Shown: one piece after another, positions 49,452 to 57,284 of the stretch
Layout of the letters: each line of letters starts with the position of its first letter
How positions within the stretch are numbered: the first letter of the stretch is position 1
Origin: Amycolatopsis bullii
Lineage (GTDB): Bacteria; Actinomycetota; Actinomycetes; Mycobacteriales; Pseudonocardiaceae
Reading direction: 5' to 3'
Assembly: GCF_014654205.1 (NCBI RefSeq)
Contig: NZ_BNAW01000027.1
Location: 55,431 to 119,430 of the forward strand
Length of the DNA stretch: 64,000 nt
Notes under the pieces: generated by a model
The model's database searches: none
Seen by the model: only the letters and a program-made list of their open reading frames with translations
Told to the model about the DNA's origin: nothing
Translations under genes and position numbers: made by a program

Positions 49452-50780
49452 TCACACCCTCATCGAGGAGGGCAGCAGGGTCCGCATGATCCGGCGGCAG
49501 GGCTCTTCGACGAACCGGTACACCAGGTGGGCACTCAGCACCGCCAGCCCGATCGCCACGAGCACGGTAAGCCGGTACGGCCAGCTCTGCCAGCCGGAGA
49601 GCTCGTCGGGGATGACGAACTTCGTCGAAATCACCTTGCGCGCCAGGTCGAGGAACAACCAGTGCACCATATACAGGGCGAAGGAGATCTTCCCGCCCCA
49701 CACCAGCACCCGGCTGGCCAGCACCTTCGTCGCCGGGTCGCGGCGGCTCACCGCCAGCGAGCCGATCAGCAGCAGGAACAGCGGCACCACGACCACGGTC
49801 TCGGTCGAACCCCACATGAGGTGGCCGTTGATCCGCCAGTCCTGGTCGAAGCGGAACCGCGGCGCCGGGTCCCACCGCTGCACGGCGTAGACGACCACGA
49901 CGATCGCCACCAGGATCGCGGACGGCTTCAGGAACCACGGCAGCTTCACGGTCGCGCCGTGCCGCATCACCAGCAGGGCGACCACCGCGCCCGCGAAGAA
50001 CTCGGTGAGCACCCGCAACGGGACGATCCCCGCGACGATCGTGTCGCCGTTCCACAGCAGGTCGCTGCCGTCCTGGAAGCCCATGCCGATCACCACCATC
50101 GGCATCACGAGGATCCCCGCGGTCACCAGCAGCGCGCGGCTGCTGACGTGGACGAGCATCCGGGCCAGCACCACCACGAGCACGGTGAAGGCCAGGTAGG
50201 CCAGCCATTCGGCGCTCAGCGACCAGTCGACCGGGTTCCAGTCGTGGTGCGCGGTGCTCCAGGCGTGCACCAGGAAGACGTGCGAGAGGAAGCGGGACGG
50301 GTCGAGCGCCGCCTGCAGCCGCCCGTCGTTGTTCGCCTCCAGCGAGAAGGCGTGGTAGGCCCCCCACACGAGCAGCATGAAGAACAGCACCGGCCAGATC
50401 CGGGACAGCCGCAGCCAGAGGAACCCGGCCATCTTCTTCGGTCCCCAGCCCTCGGCCATCCGGTCGAGGTGGGTGAAGGTCAGGATGAACCCGCTGAGCA
50501 CGAAGAACAGGTCCACCCCGAGGTAACCCACGTTGAACAGCGGGACCAGCGGGTACAGGAAGCCGAACGACTTCAGCAGTTCCGGCCGGAAGTGGAAGGC
50601 GAGCACCCACAGCGCGGCCACCGCGCGGATGCCGGTGAGCTGGCCGATGTGCGCACCCGGCTTGGCGGACTTGGCCGGTTTCGCCTCGGTCTTCGGCGTG
50701 GCGGCCCCGTCGGCGGCGACGGCCACCGCCGGCGCCCCGGCCGGGGGCGCCGTCAGCACACGGCCGTTCTCTGCGTCCAT
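49452..50780 (-). CDS. Acyltransferase family 3 membrane protein
   Basis: A 442-aa protein with a ~45-residue Ala/Pro/Lys-rich cytoplasmic start and about ten membrane helices. Family signature: LTGIRAVAALWVLAFHF (with the catalytic-region His) and LGVDLFFVLSGFILTF. These proteins O-acylate cell-surface sugars or peptidoglycan. There is no fused SGNH domain. It sits in the polysaccharide cluster, so O-acetylation of that glycan is likely. Confidence 0.87.
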   Translation of the reverse strand: MDAENGRVLTAPPAGAPAVAVAADGAATPKTEAKPAKSAKPGAHIGQLTGIRAVAALWVLAFHFRPELLKSFGFLYPLVPLFNVGYLGVDLFFVLSGFILTFTHLDRMAEGWGPKKMAGFLWLRLSRIWPVLFFMLLVWGAYHAFSLEANNDGRLQAALDPSRFLSHVFLVHAWSTAHHDWNPVDWSLSAEWLAYLAFTVLVVVLARMLVHVSSRALLVTAGILVMPMVVIGMGFQDGSDLLWNGDTIVAGIVPLRVLTEFFAGAVVALLVMRHGATVKLPWFLKPSAILVAIVVVVYAVQRWDPAPRFRFDQDWRINGHLMWGSTETVVVVPLFLLLIGSLAVSRRDPATKVLASRVLVWGGKISFALYMVHWLFLDLARKVISTKFVIPDELSGWQSWPYRLTVLVAIGLAVLSAHLVYRFVEEPCRRIMRTLLPSSMRV

Positions 50781-50822
50781 CGTCGGGCTTCCTCCGCGTT
50801 CCGGTGTTCGAGCTGGGCCGGG

Positions 50823-52757
50823 TCAGTGCCGGCTGACCACGGAGAAAACCACACGTCCCGGCGCGCTCATCGACAGGGTCCGTGCTTGCAGCGGCCGCCC
50901 GGCCAGCGCGACCGACGGTTCCTGCGGCGCGGCGACCATCAGCGGCGCGTCACTGTGCGTCCAGGGCAGCCGGAACGCCTCGCCGTCGAGGCTGGCGTGC
51001 AGCTCGTCCGGCTTGAAGAGGAATCCCCAGACGCGCTCGGCCAGCGACTGCTCCGGGTACACCCGGGCGACGACCACGCCGTCGGCGGCGGCAGGCACCG
51101 GGACGGACTGCCCGGCGGCCACCTGCGTGCTGGACAGTTCCCGCTCGGCACCGCACCGGTTCGGGCCGCGCTCGAGCAGCTGCCAGTGGTCCGTGGAGTC
51201 GACCAGGCTGTACCGGCAGGTCTCGGCGAGCTCCGTGCGGGGCGGGTCCCAGAGCGCGAACCGGCCGTCGAGCGTCGTCCGGGTGTTCTCGCGGATGATG
51301 AACCGGGGCGCCTCGGCGTCGTCGGCGATCCAGGACTCGTTCATCTTGTCGAGCAGCTCGGTGTACGCGCCGTAGTTGAGCAGAGTCGGCGGGATGGCCG
51401 CGTTCAGGCCGTAGGTCCATTCGATGGCCTGGTCGAACGGTTCGGAGCGGACCGACTGCGTGCCGATCCGGGTCAGGAACCGCTGCGGGATGTCGGTGCG
51501 CTTGCGCAGCTCCGCCCGCGCTTCCTCCTGGACGGCGTCCCGGTGGGAGCCGGAGACGACGACGGTGGCGCCGTCGGCGAAGGTGTGCAGGGAGCGCGCC
51601 GGGTCGATCACCCACAGGCCGCCGCCGAAGCTGGCCGCCTGGGCCAGCAGCGAGATGCCCGCGACCACGGCCAGCACCGCGCTGCGCCGCAGCACGGCGA
51701 CCAGGACGGCGAGCGCGAACAGCACGGCGAAGTACTGCGCGGAGTGCGAGTCGTGCCGCACGAACCCCTGCTTGAACAGCAGCCAGGTGCCGGCCAGCAG
51801 GCCCAGCCACAGCGGCCAGCGCGGGCCGTCCATCTTGATCCGGGCCAGTGCGACGGCCAGCACAATCGTCACCGCGGCGGCGACCAGGTACTCCCACGCC
51901 GCGTTCGTCGGTTCCAGGCCCATCGACTGCGCGTGCCCGCTGCCGACCGAGAGCGCGCGGACGACGTACTGCACCACCTGCGTCGGCGGCTGCCCCGCGA
52001 CGATCCAGAGCAGGACCAGGCCGACCAGGCCGGAGACCGCGAACTCGGCGAACTCCCGCAGCCGCCTGCCGGGCCGGACGAGCACCGCGCCCAGCACGAT
52101 GGGGCCGCACATCAGCCCGACCGAGAACTTCGTCAGCAGCATGGCGGCCACCAGCAGGCCCATGACCACCGGGAACGAGCGTTCCGCCCACTTCGGCAGC
52201 AGGCCGAGGGCGTGGCAGACGGCCAGCACCACGACGAAGCCGGGCGTGGCGGTGATGACGCTGGTCAGCGGCACGATGCTGAAGCTCACCGCGATCGCCA
52301 CGCAGGCCGCCCACGCCCACCCGGTGCCGATCCGGCCGCGGAACGCCTGGAAGCAGGCGGCGATGCAGCCGGTGGTGAACACGAACCAGAAGAGGAAGCC
52401 GACGAGCACCTCGGCCCGGACGGTGGTCGACGGGATCGCCAGGAAGTACAGCGGCCCGTAGGTCGTCGCGATCCGGTCGCCGAAGCTCAGGCCGAAGTGC
52501 CGGGCCATCGCGATCAGCAGCCCGTAGTCGTAGTCGCCCTTGGGTTCGATGGGCGAGAACGCCGGCACCTGCCAGGTGAGGATGGTGAGCAGGCCGCTGA
52601 GCAGGAGCGTCGCCCGGGAGGGGGCCTCGGCCACGAGCCGCCAGGCGCGGAACCGGTCACCGAGCCGGCGCGACTCGGTGGGGCCGGCCGGTTCGGCACC
52701 GGCCGGCTCGCCGTCCTGGCCGGTCACCGGCGTCGGGTCCTTGACCAGGTCTTTCAT
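50823..52757 (-). CDS. Large polytopic membrane protein of unknown function
   Basis: A 644-aa protein. A short N-terminus is followed by about 11 membrane helices (residues 50-410) and an extracytoplasmic domain of about 230 residues with a Cys pair (ETCRYSLV, PNRCGAE). A conserved-looking loop after TM1 reads PKGDYDYGLLIAMARHFGLSFGDRIATTYGPLYF. That is reminiscent of the aspartate-bearing first loop of lipid-linked-sugar glycosyltransferases (GT-C), but I cannot assign a family. CAGGAG lies 6 nt before the ATG at 52757. Context suggests a glycan role. Confidence 0.65.
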   Translation of the reverse strand: MKDLVKDPTPVTGQDGEPAGAEPAGPTESRRLGDRFRAWRLVAEAPSRATLLLSGLLTILTWQVPAFSPIEPKGDYDYGLLIAMARHFGLSFGDRIATTYGPLYFLAIPSTTVRAEVLVGFLFWFVFTTGCIAACFQAFRGRIGTGWAWAACVAIAVSFSIVPLTSVITATPGFVVVLAVCHALGLLPKWAERSFPVVMGLLVAAMLLTKFSVGLMCGPIVLGAVLVRPGRRLREFAEFAVSGLVGLVLLWIVAGQPPTQVVQYVVRALSVGSGHAQSMGLEPTNAAWEYLVAAAVTIVLAVALARIKMDGPRWPLWLGLLAGTWLLFKQGFVRHDSHSAQYFAVLFALAVLVAVLRRSAVLAVVAGISLLAQAASFGGGLWVIDPARSLHTFADGATVVVSGSHRDAVQEEARAELRKRTDIPQRFLTRIGTQSVRSEPFDQAIEWTYGLNAAIPPTLLNYGAYTELLDKMNESWIADDAEAPRFIIRENTRTTLDGRFALWDPPRTELAETCRYSLVDSTDHWQLLERGPNRCGAERELSSTQVAAGQSVPVPAAADGVVVARVYPEQSLAERVWGFLFKPDELHASLDGEAFRLPWTHSDAPLMVAAPQEPSVALAGRPLQARTLSMSAPGRVVFSVVSRH

Positions 52758-52820
52758 CGGGGTTCTCCTGAACGACGGCACGACTCGCGGCACGGCCGCG
52801 GTGGCGGATCGGAGCGGGTG

Positions 52821-53720
52821 TCAGAGCACCGAGCGCGGGAACTTCGGCTTCGGGTCGAACTTCACCCCGCGCGCCAGGGCCTTCACGATGCGCAGCCGCA
52901 GGGACCGGGAAACGTGCCCCTGCGCCATGCCCCGGAGCACGCGCATGGCGAACCCGAGGGCGGCGAACGGGCTTTCGTGGTGCAGCCGGTACGAGAGCTC
53001 GTTGCGGGCGCCGTACTCGTACTTCCACACGTTCTGGTGGTTGATCATGCCGAAGTTGACGCCCCGGTTCTCCGGGAGGTCGTGCACGACGACGCTGGTC
53101 AGCACCTGGAGCCCGGGCGCGGCCTGGGCCACGCGAAGGGTGTACTCCATGTCGTCGAACCAGATGAAGTAGTCGGTCAGCGGCAGCCCGAAGCGGGTCA
53201 GCGTCCAGCGCGGGATCAGCACGGACACGAACGAGCAGTGGTTGACGAGCACCGCCTGCTGGCCGAGGGAGATCAGCCGCCCCCAGTCCCAGGTCGTGCC
53301 GGGGTTGTTCATCTCGCAGATGCCGCCGTCGGTCCACTTCACCAGCGAGCAGGCGAAGGGCATCTGGTGGCCGAGGGTCTGTTCGGCCTTGTCGAGGCCG
53401 TTGACCATCTCCTCGAGCGCGTCCGGCTGCGCGTAGCAGTCGTCGTCCATGATCCAGAGGAAGTCGGCACCCAGCTCGTAGCCCTTGGCCATGCCCGCCG
53501 AGAAGCCGCCGGCACCGCCGGTGTTCTCGGACAGGCGCAGCACGGTGACCCGGGGGTCGGTCTGGTACGACGCGAGCACTTCTTCGGTGCCGTCGGTGGA
53601 CGCGTTGTCGACGACCACGACCCACTCGGGGGCCAGGCTCTGGGCCAGGATGTGGTCGAGCACCTTGCGGAGCTTGTCCTTGCGGTTGTAGGTGACGACG
53701 ACCGCGGCGACCTTGTTCAC
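52821..53720 (-). CDS. Family 2 glycosyltransferase (GlfT/rhamnosyltransferase-like)
   Basis: A 299-aa GT-A enzyme. AAVVVTYNRKDKLRKVLDHILAQ starts the fold, VVVDNASTDGTEEVL follows, and LWIMDDDCYAQPDALEEMV contains the DDD metal site. YFIWFDDMEYTLR resembles the WDD/E acceptor motif of galactofuranosyl and rhamnosyl transferases. It starts at GTG 53720 and overlaps the GT4 stop by 4 bp. It probably adds one sugar of a cell-envelope glycan. Confidence 0.87.
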   Translation of the reverse strand: MNKVAAVVVTYNRKDKLRKVLDHILAQSLAPEWVVVVDNASTDGTEEVLASYQTDPRVTVLRLSENTGGAGGFSAGMAKGYELGADFLWIMDDDCYAQPDALEEMVNGLDKAEQTLGHQMPFACSLVKWTDGGICEMNNPGTTWDWGRLISLGQQAVLVNHCSFVSVLIPRWTLTRFGLPLTDYFIWFDDMEYTLRVAQAAPGLQVLTSVVVHDLPENRGVNFGMINHQNVWKYEYGARNELSYRLHHESPFAALGFAMRVLRGMAQGHVSRSLRLRIVKALARGVKFDPKPKFPRSVL

Positions 53721-55399
53721 TGCTTCCACCCTTGGTACAGCTCCTTGGCCCAGGCGCTGGCCTTGGGCAGTTTGGCGAAGGCTTCGTTCTTGGCGGCCTG
53801 CTCCTCGAACCAGCGCTTGCGCTGGTCCGGCGAAGACATCATGGTCCGGATCTTCTCGGCCGCCTGCCGCACGAAAGCGTACGGGTGCCGCGGGCACAGC
53901 AGTCCTTCGGGGACCACCGAGGCCTGCGAGCCCACGTCGGACGAGACCACCGGGACGCCGGCGGCGGTCGCCTCGAAGGTCGTCAGGGTCAGGCCCTCGT
54001 TCTCCGAGGTGACGACCAGGACGTCGGACTCGGCCAGGGTCTCCTTGACCGGGTGGTCCGCCGCGCGGACCTCGAGCACGCCGGTCAGGCCCAGCCGGCC
54101 GCGCAGGGCGTGCACCTCGTCCGCGAGCGGGCCGTCGCCCTGGATGATGAACCGCACCGGGACCGGCGACGACTTCTTGAGCTCGGCGGCGAGCTTCAGG
54201 AACACGTGCGGCCGCTTCTGCTGGTGGAAGCGCCCGATGAAGGTCACCGTGAACGGCGTGGACTTCGCCTCGGCGGCGGCGGTGTCCGGGGTGATCCCGG
54301 CGGTGGTGGCGTTCGCGAGGGTGGCGAGGACGACCTTGTCCGCCGGGATGCTCTGCCGGTGGACGAGGTAGTCGCGCAGCTGCGGGGAGATCACGTGGTG
54401 CTGGTCGATCATCGCCGACACCTGGACGGCGTGGTCGACGAAACCGCCGGTCCGCCACTCCAGGACGTGCTGCGAGTCGACGACCGGGACGTCCGGCCAG
54501 ACCGACTTCACCCAGGACAGCCGGTCGTAGAGCCAGGTGTTGTGGTGCACGTGGATGCCGCGGATGTCGAAGGCGGAGAACAGCCCGTTGAACAACGCGG
54601 AATCGGTGCCGAGCTTGATCGGGTGGGTGATCGGGATGAACACCGTGTCGTCGAACTCGGGACGGGTGATCCACGGGTGGGCCGAGTCGCGGTCGGTGAC
54701 GACGATCGGGACGAACCCGGCTTCCTTGGCCAGCTGGATGCAGTCCAGCGCCCAGCGCTCCGCGCCGCCGAGCTCGAGCCAGTGCAGGCCGAACAGGATG
54801 GCGGGCCGGGCGGTGGTGGCCGCGCGGTGGTAGTTCGTGTTGCCGGCGACCGGCAGCCGCCGCGGCAGCTGCGTGGACCGCATGCGCCGCTCGACGACGT
54901 CGGTCCGCAGCTGGCGCAGGTGGTCGTACTGGAACGGGACCCGCGACCGGACCAGCTTCTTGGCCTTGCCGATCGGGCCGTTGAGCTGCTGGTAGCCGTT
55001 CTGCACGATCGGCTTGCCGCCGACGTCGATGACCAGGTCGACGAACCCGCCCGGGGCCGACGCCCCGGGTTCGGGAGCGACCAGGCTGCGCACGACCACC
55101 GAACCGACCGACTCGCGGTCCTGGGTCCAGCCGATGTGCAGGCAGCGCTCGTCGGTCAGCGACGGGTAGCCGTGGTGCAGCGCCCGGACGACGGTCAGGC
55201 GCAGGGTCGCGCCGCGCCGCACCAGGGAGTGGTAGTTGGCCGCGCCGATGACCAGCCGGCGCTCGCGCTCGTCGAGGGCACCGTCCCCGACGAGACCGAC
55301 GCCACGGTCGTCGACAACTTCGAACGTCTCAGCCAGCAAATCGGTACTCACGCCCGCCCCATCAGTCTGTTTCCCTTTCGGAAAGCTCTGACCAACCAT
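53717..55399 (-). CDS. Family 4 glycosyltransferase with N-terminal extension
   Basis: A 560-aa protein. The first ~170 residues form an unassigned beta-rich domain (VVDDRGVGLVGDG, LVIGAANYHSLVRRGATLRLTVV). The rest is GT-B: FGLHWLELGGAERWALDCIQLAKEAGF, FTVTFIGRFHQQKRPHVFLKLAAEL, and the nucleotide-sugar site with ENEGLTLTTFEATAAGVPVV. The start is uncertain between ATG 55399 (GGAG about 11 nt upstream) and GTG 55351. It heads the glycan operon and overlaps the GT2 gene by 4 bp. Confidence 0.8.
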   Translation of the reverse strand: MVGQSFPKGKQTDGAGVSTDLLAETFEVVDDRGVGLVGDGALDERERRLVIGAANYHSLVRRGATLRLTVVRALHHGYPSLTDERCLHIGWTQDRESVGSVVVRSLVAPEPGASAPGGFVDLVIDVGGKPIVQNGYQQLNGPIGKAKKLVRSRVPFQYDHLRQLRTDVVERRMRSTQLPRRLPVAGNTNYHRAATTARPAILFGLHWLELGGAERWALDCIQLAKEAGFVPIVVTDRDSAHPWITRPEFDDTVFIPITHPIKLGTDSALFNGLFSAFDIRGIHVHHNTWLYDRLSWVKSVWPDVPVVDSQHVLEWRTGGFVDHAVQVSAMIDQHHVISPQLRDYLVHRQSIPADKVVLATLANATTAGITPDTAAAEAKSTPFTVTFIGRFHQQKRPHVFLKLAAELKKSSPVPVRFIIQGDGPLADEVHALRGRLGLTGVLEVRAADHPVKETLAESDVLVVTSENEGLTLTTFEATAAGVPVVSSDVGSQASVVPEGLLCPRHPYAFVRQAAEKIRTMMSSPDQRKRWFEEQAAKNEAFAKLPKASAWAKELYQGWKQ

Positions 55400-55905
55400 G
55401 AAACATTGCTGCTCCACGAAGCTGGTCGAAATCGGTTCCCCGGCTTCGGGCAAGCGCCGAACTGACCCCCGACGACGCTACGCAGAACCACACTATAGGG
55501 GTCAAAAGTCACCCATCTGCACGCGGGTTCCCGTTGCACAGGGTGACAAGAGGATTCGGCTCACCAAACCACGAGGGATGCTACCCGAATGGCCTCGCGG
55601 CCCGTTTCCGGGCGCGGGAGCACGCCCTCGCCGGGGTCCCGACCTGGGCGTCCGCAGCCGTGACCGGCCTGCTCGCGGGGCGGGGCGCCGGGGCCGGACC
55701 CACCGGCGGCCGGCTCGCCGCGGCCCCCGGCCCGGCCGGAGTCGCGGAAACTTTGTTGCCACCGGACAACTCACGCGGATTTGCCGTGCACGAATTGCAC
55801 AACAGCGTTACTGAAACACGGCGGCAACCTCGCCGAATCATCGACGGCGGTCCCCCGGGCCGGAACCGCCGTTCCGGCCCCGGTCCGTGACCCCGGCCAC
55901 GGCGG
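55400..55905. other. 506-bp gap upstream of the glycan operon
   Basis: It lies between the LOG gene stop (55906) and the GT4 start. It probably holds the operon promoter on the minus strand. One partial palindrome is visible, GTGCA-CGAAT-TGCAC at 55786-55800, in an AT-richer pocket. Reading frames across it are Pro/Arg/Gly-rich and not protein-like. I see no RNA gene. Confidence 0.4.
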
Positions 55906-56490
55906 TCAGATCCCCGGCGCTTCCTTCGCCCACTTCGGCGGCGCGGGCGGCTCGTACGTCTCGAACCGGTCGAGCAGCGCGGCCGGGTCGGCGTCGGTGA
56001 GCAGGAGCTGCCGGTAGCCGTCCTTGAGGAAGCCCTCGGTGACCATGTGGTCGGCGAAGGTCATCAGGGGCGCGTAGTACCCGTCGACGTCGACCAGGCC
56101 GATCGGCTTGCCGTGCAGGCCGAGCTGGGCCCAGGTCCAGACCTCGAACAGCTCTTCGAGGGTGCCCGCGCCGCCCGGCAGCGCGACGAAGCCGTCGGAC
56201 AGGGCCGCCATCTTGGCCTTGCGCTCGTGCATGTCCGCGACGACGTGCAGCTCGGTCAGCCCGGCGTGCGCGATCTCGACGCTGGAGAGCGCCTCCGGGA
56301 TCACGCCGATCACCTCGCCGCCCGCCGCCAGCGCGGCGTCGGCGACCACGCCCATCGTGCCCACGCTCGCCCCGCCGTAGACCAGGCCGATGCCGCGCTG
56401 GGCCAGCAGCTTCCCGAGCGCCGCCGCCTGCTCCGCGTACCGGGGCGAAAACCCCATCGACGAGCCGCAGAACACACAGATCCGGCGCAT
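55906..56490 (-). CDS. LOG-family protein (TIGR00730), first paralogue
   Basis: A 194-aa Rossmann protein. CVFCGSSMGFSPRYAEQAAALGKLLAQRGIGLVYGGASVGTMGVVADA and the LOG signature ALPGGAGTLEELFEVWTW (PGGxGTxxE) are complete, matching Rv1205-type cytokinin riboside 5'-monophosphate phosphoribohydrolases. Its ATG overlaps the stop of the second LOG gene (TGATG). Confidence 0.9.
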   Translation of the reverse strand: MRRICVFCGSSMGFSPRYAEQAAALGKLLAQRGIGLVYGGASVGTMGVVADAALAAGGEVIGVIPEALSSVEIAHAGLTELHVVADMHERKAKMAALSDGFVALPGGAGTLEELFEVWTWAQLGLHGKPIGLVDVDGYYAPLMTFADHMVTEGFLKDGYRQLLLTDADPAALLDRFETYEPPAPPKWAKEAPGI

Positions 56491-57275
56491 CAGTGGGTGT
56501 CCTCCCACGCCTTGTAGGACTCCTGGACCACGCGGACGGCGTCGTCGATGTCGTCGGTGAGGTGCAGCAGGTCCAGGTCACCCGGACTGATCTTGCCCTC
56601 GGCCATCACCGAGTTCTTGATCCAGTCGTAGAGGCCGCCCCAGTAGTCGCTGCCGAACAGCACCACCGGGAACTTCGTGACCTTCTTCGTCTGCACCAGG
56701 GTCAGCGCCTCGAACAGCTCGTCGAGCGTGCCGAAGCCGCCGGGCAGGCAGATGAAGGCCTGCGAATACTTGATGAACATCGTCTTGCGGGCGAAGAAGT
56801 AGCGGAAGTTGACGCCGAGGTCGACCCACGGGTTCAGGCCCTGCTCGAACGGCAGCTCGATGCCGAGGCCGACGGAGAAGCCGCCGGCCTCGGCCGCGCC
56901 GCGGTTGACCGCCTCCATCGCGCCGGGCCCGCCGCCGGTCATCACCGCGAAACCGGCGTTGGCCAGCGCTCCGCCGATCTTGCGGCCGAGCTCGTACTCC
57001 GGGTTGTCGCGCTTGGTGCGGGCCGAGCCGAACACGGTGACCGCGCGCGGGACCTCGGCGAGCGCGCCGAAGCCCTCGACGAACTCGGCCTGGATCCGCA
57101 GCACCCGCCACGGGTCGGTGTGCACCCAGTCGCTCGGGCCGCGCGAGTCCAGGAGCCGCTGGTCGGTGGTGCTGCCCTGCTCGCGGCGGTCGCGGCGCAG
57201 CACGACCGGGCCCTTGTGCCGCTCCACCGGGCGTTCGGGGTACTGGCCGTCCGGCCATTCAGACTGTTCACTCAC
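56490..57275 (-). CDS. LOG-family protein (TIGR00730), second paralogue
   Basis: A 261-aa LOG protein with a ~70-residue N-terminal extension rich in Arg/Glu. Core motifs: AVTVFGSARTKRDNPEYELGRKIGGALANAGFAVMTGGGPGAMEAVNRGA and ICLPGGFGTLDELFEALTLVQTKK. Both catalytic Arg/Glu positions are present. The longer form is common in actinobacteria. Two coupled LOG genes in tandem suggest related but distinct nucleotide substrates. Confidence 0.9.
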   Translation of the reverse strand: MSEQSEWPDGQYPERPVERHKGPVVLRRDRREQGSTTDQRLLDSRGPSDWVHTDPWRVLRIQAEFVEGFGALAEVPRAVTVFGSARTKRDNPEYELGRKIGGALANAGFAVMTGGGPGAMEAVNRGAAEAGGFSVGLGIELPFEQGLNPWVDLGVNFRYFFARKTMFIKYSQAFICLPGGFGTLDELFEALTLVQTKKVTKFPVVLFGSDYWGGLYDWIKNSVMAEGKISPGDLDLLHLTDDIDDAVRVVQESYKAWEDTH

Positions 57276-57284
57276 TACGCCATG

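Noticed and set aside
49527..54371. A 1614-codon open frame on the plus strand
   Set aside because: It runs antisense through the acyltransferase, membrane protein and glycosyltransferase genes. Its translation is His/Arg/Asp-rich low complexity, typical of the shadow frame in high-GC DNA.
55534..55890. A 118-codon plus-strand ORF in the gap before the LOG gene
   Set aside because: Its composition is Gly/Ala/Arg/Pro-rich without homology, it crosses the palindromic pocket, and there is no convincing ribosome-binding site.
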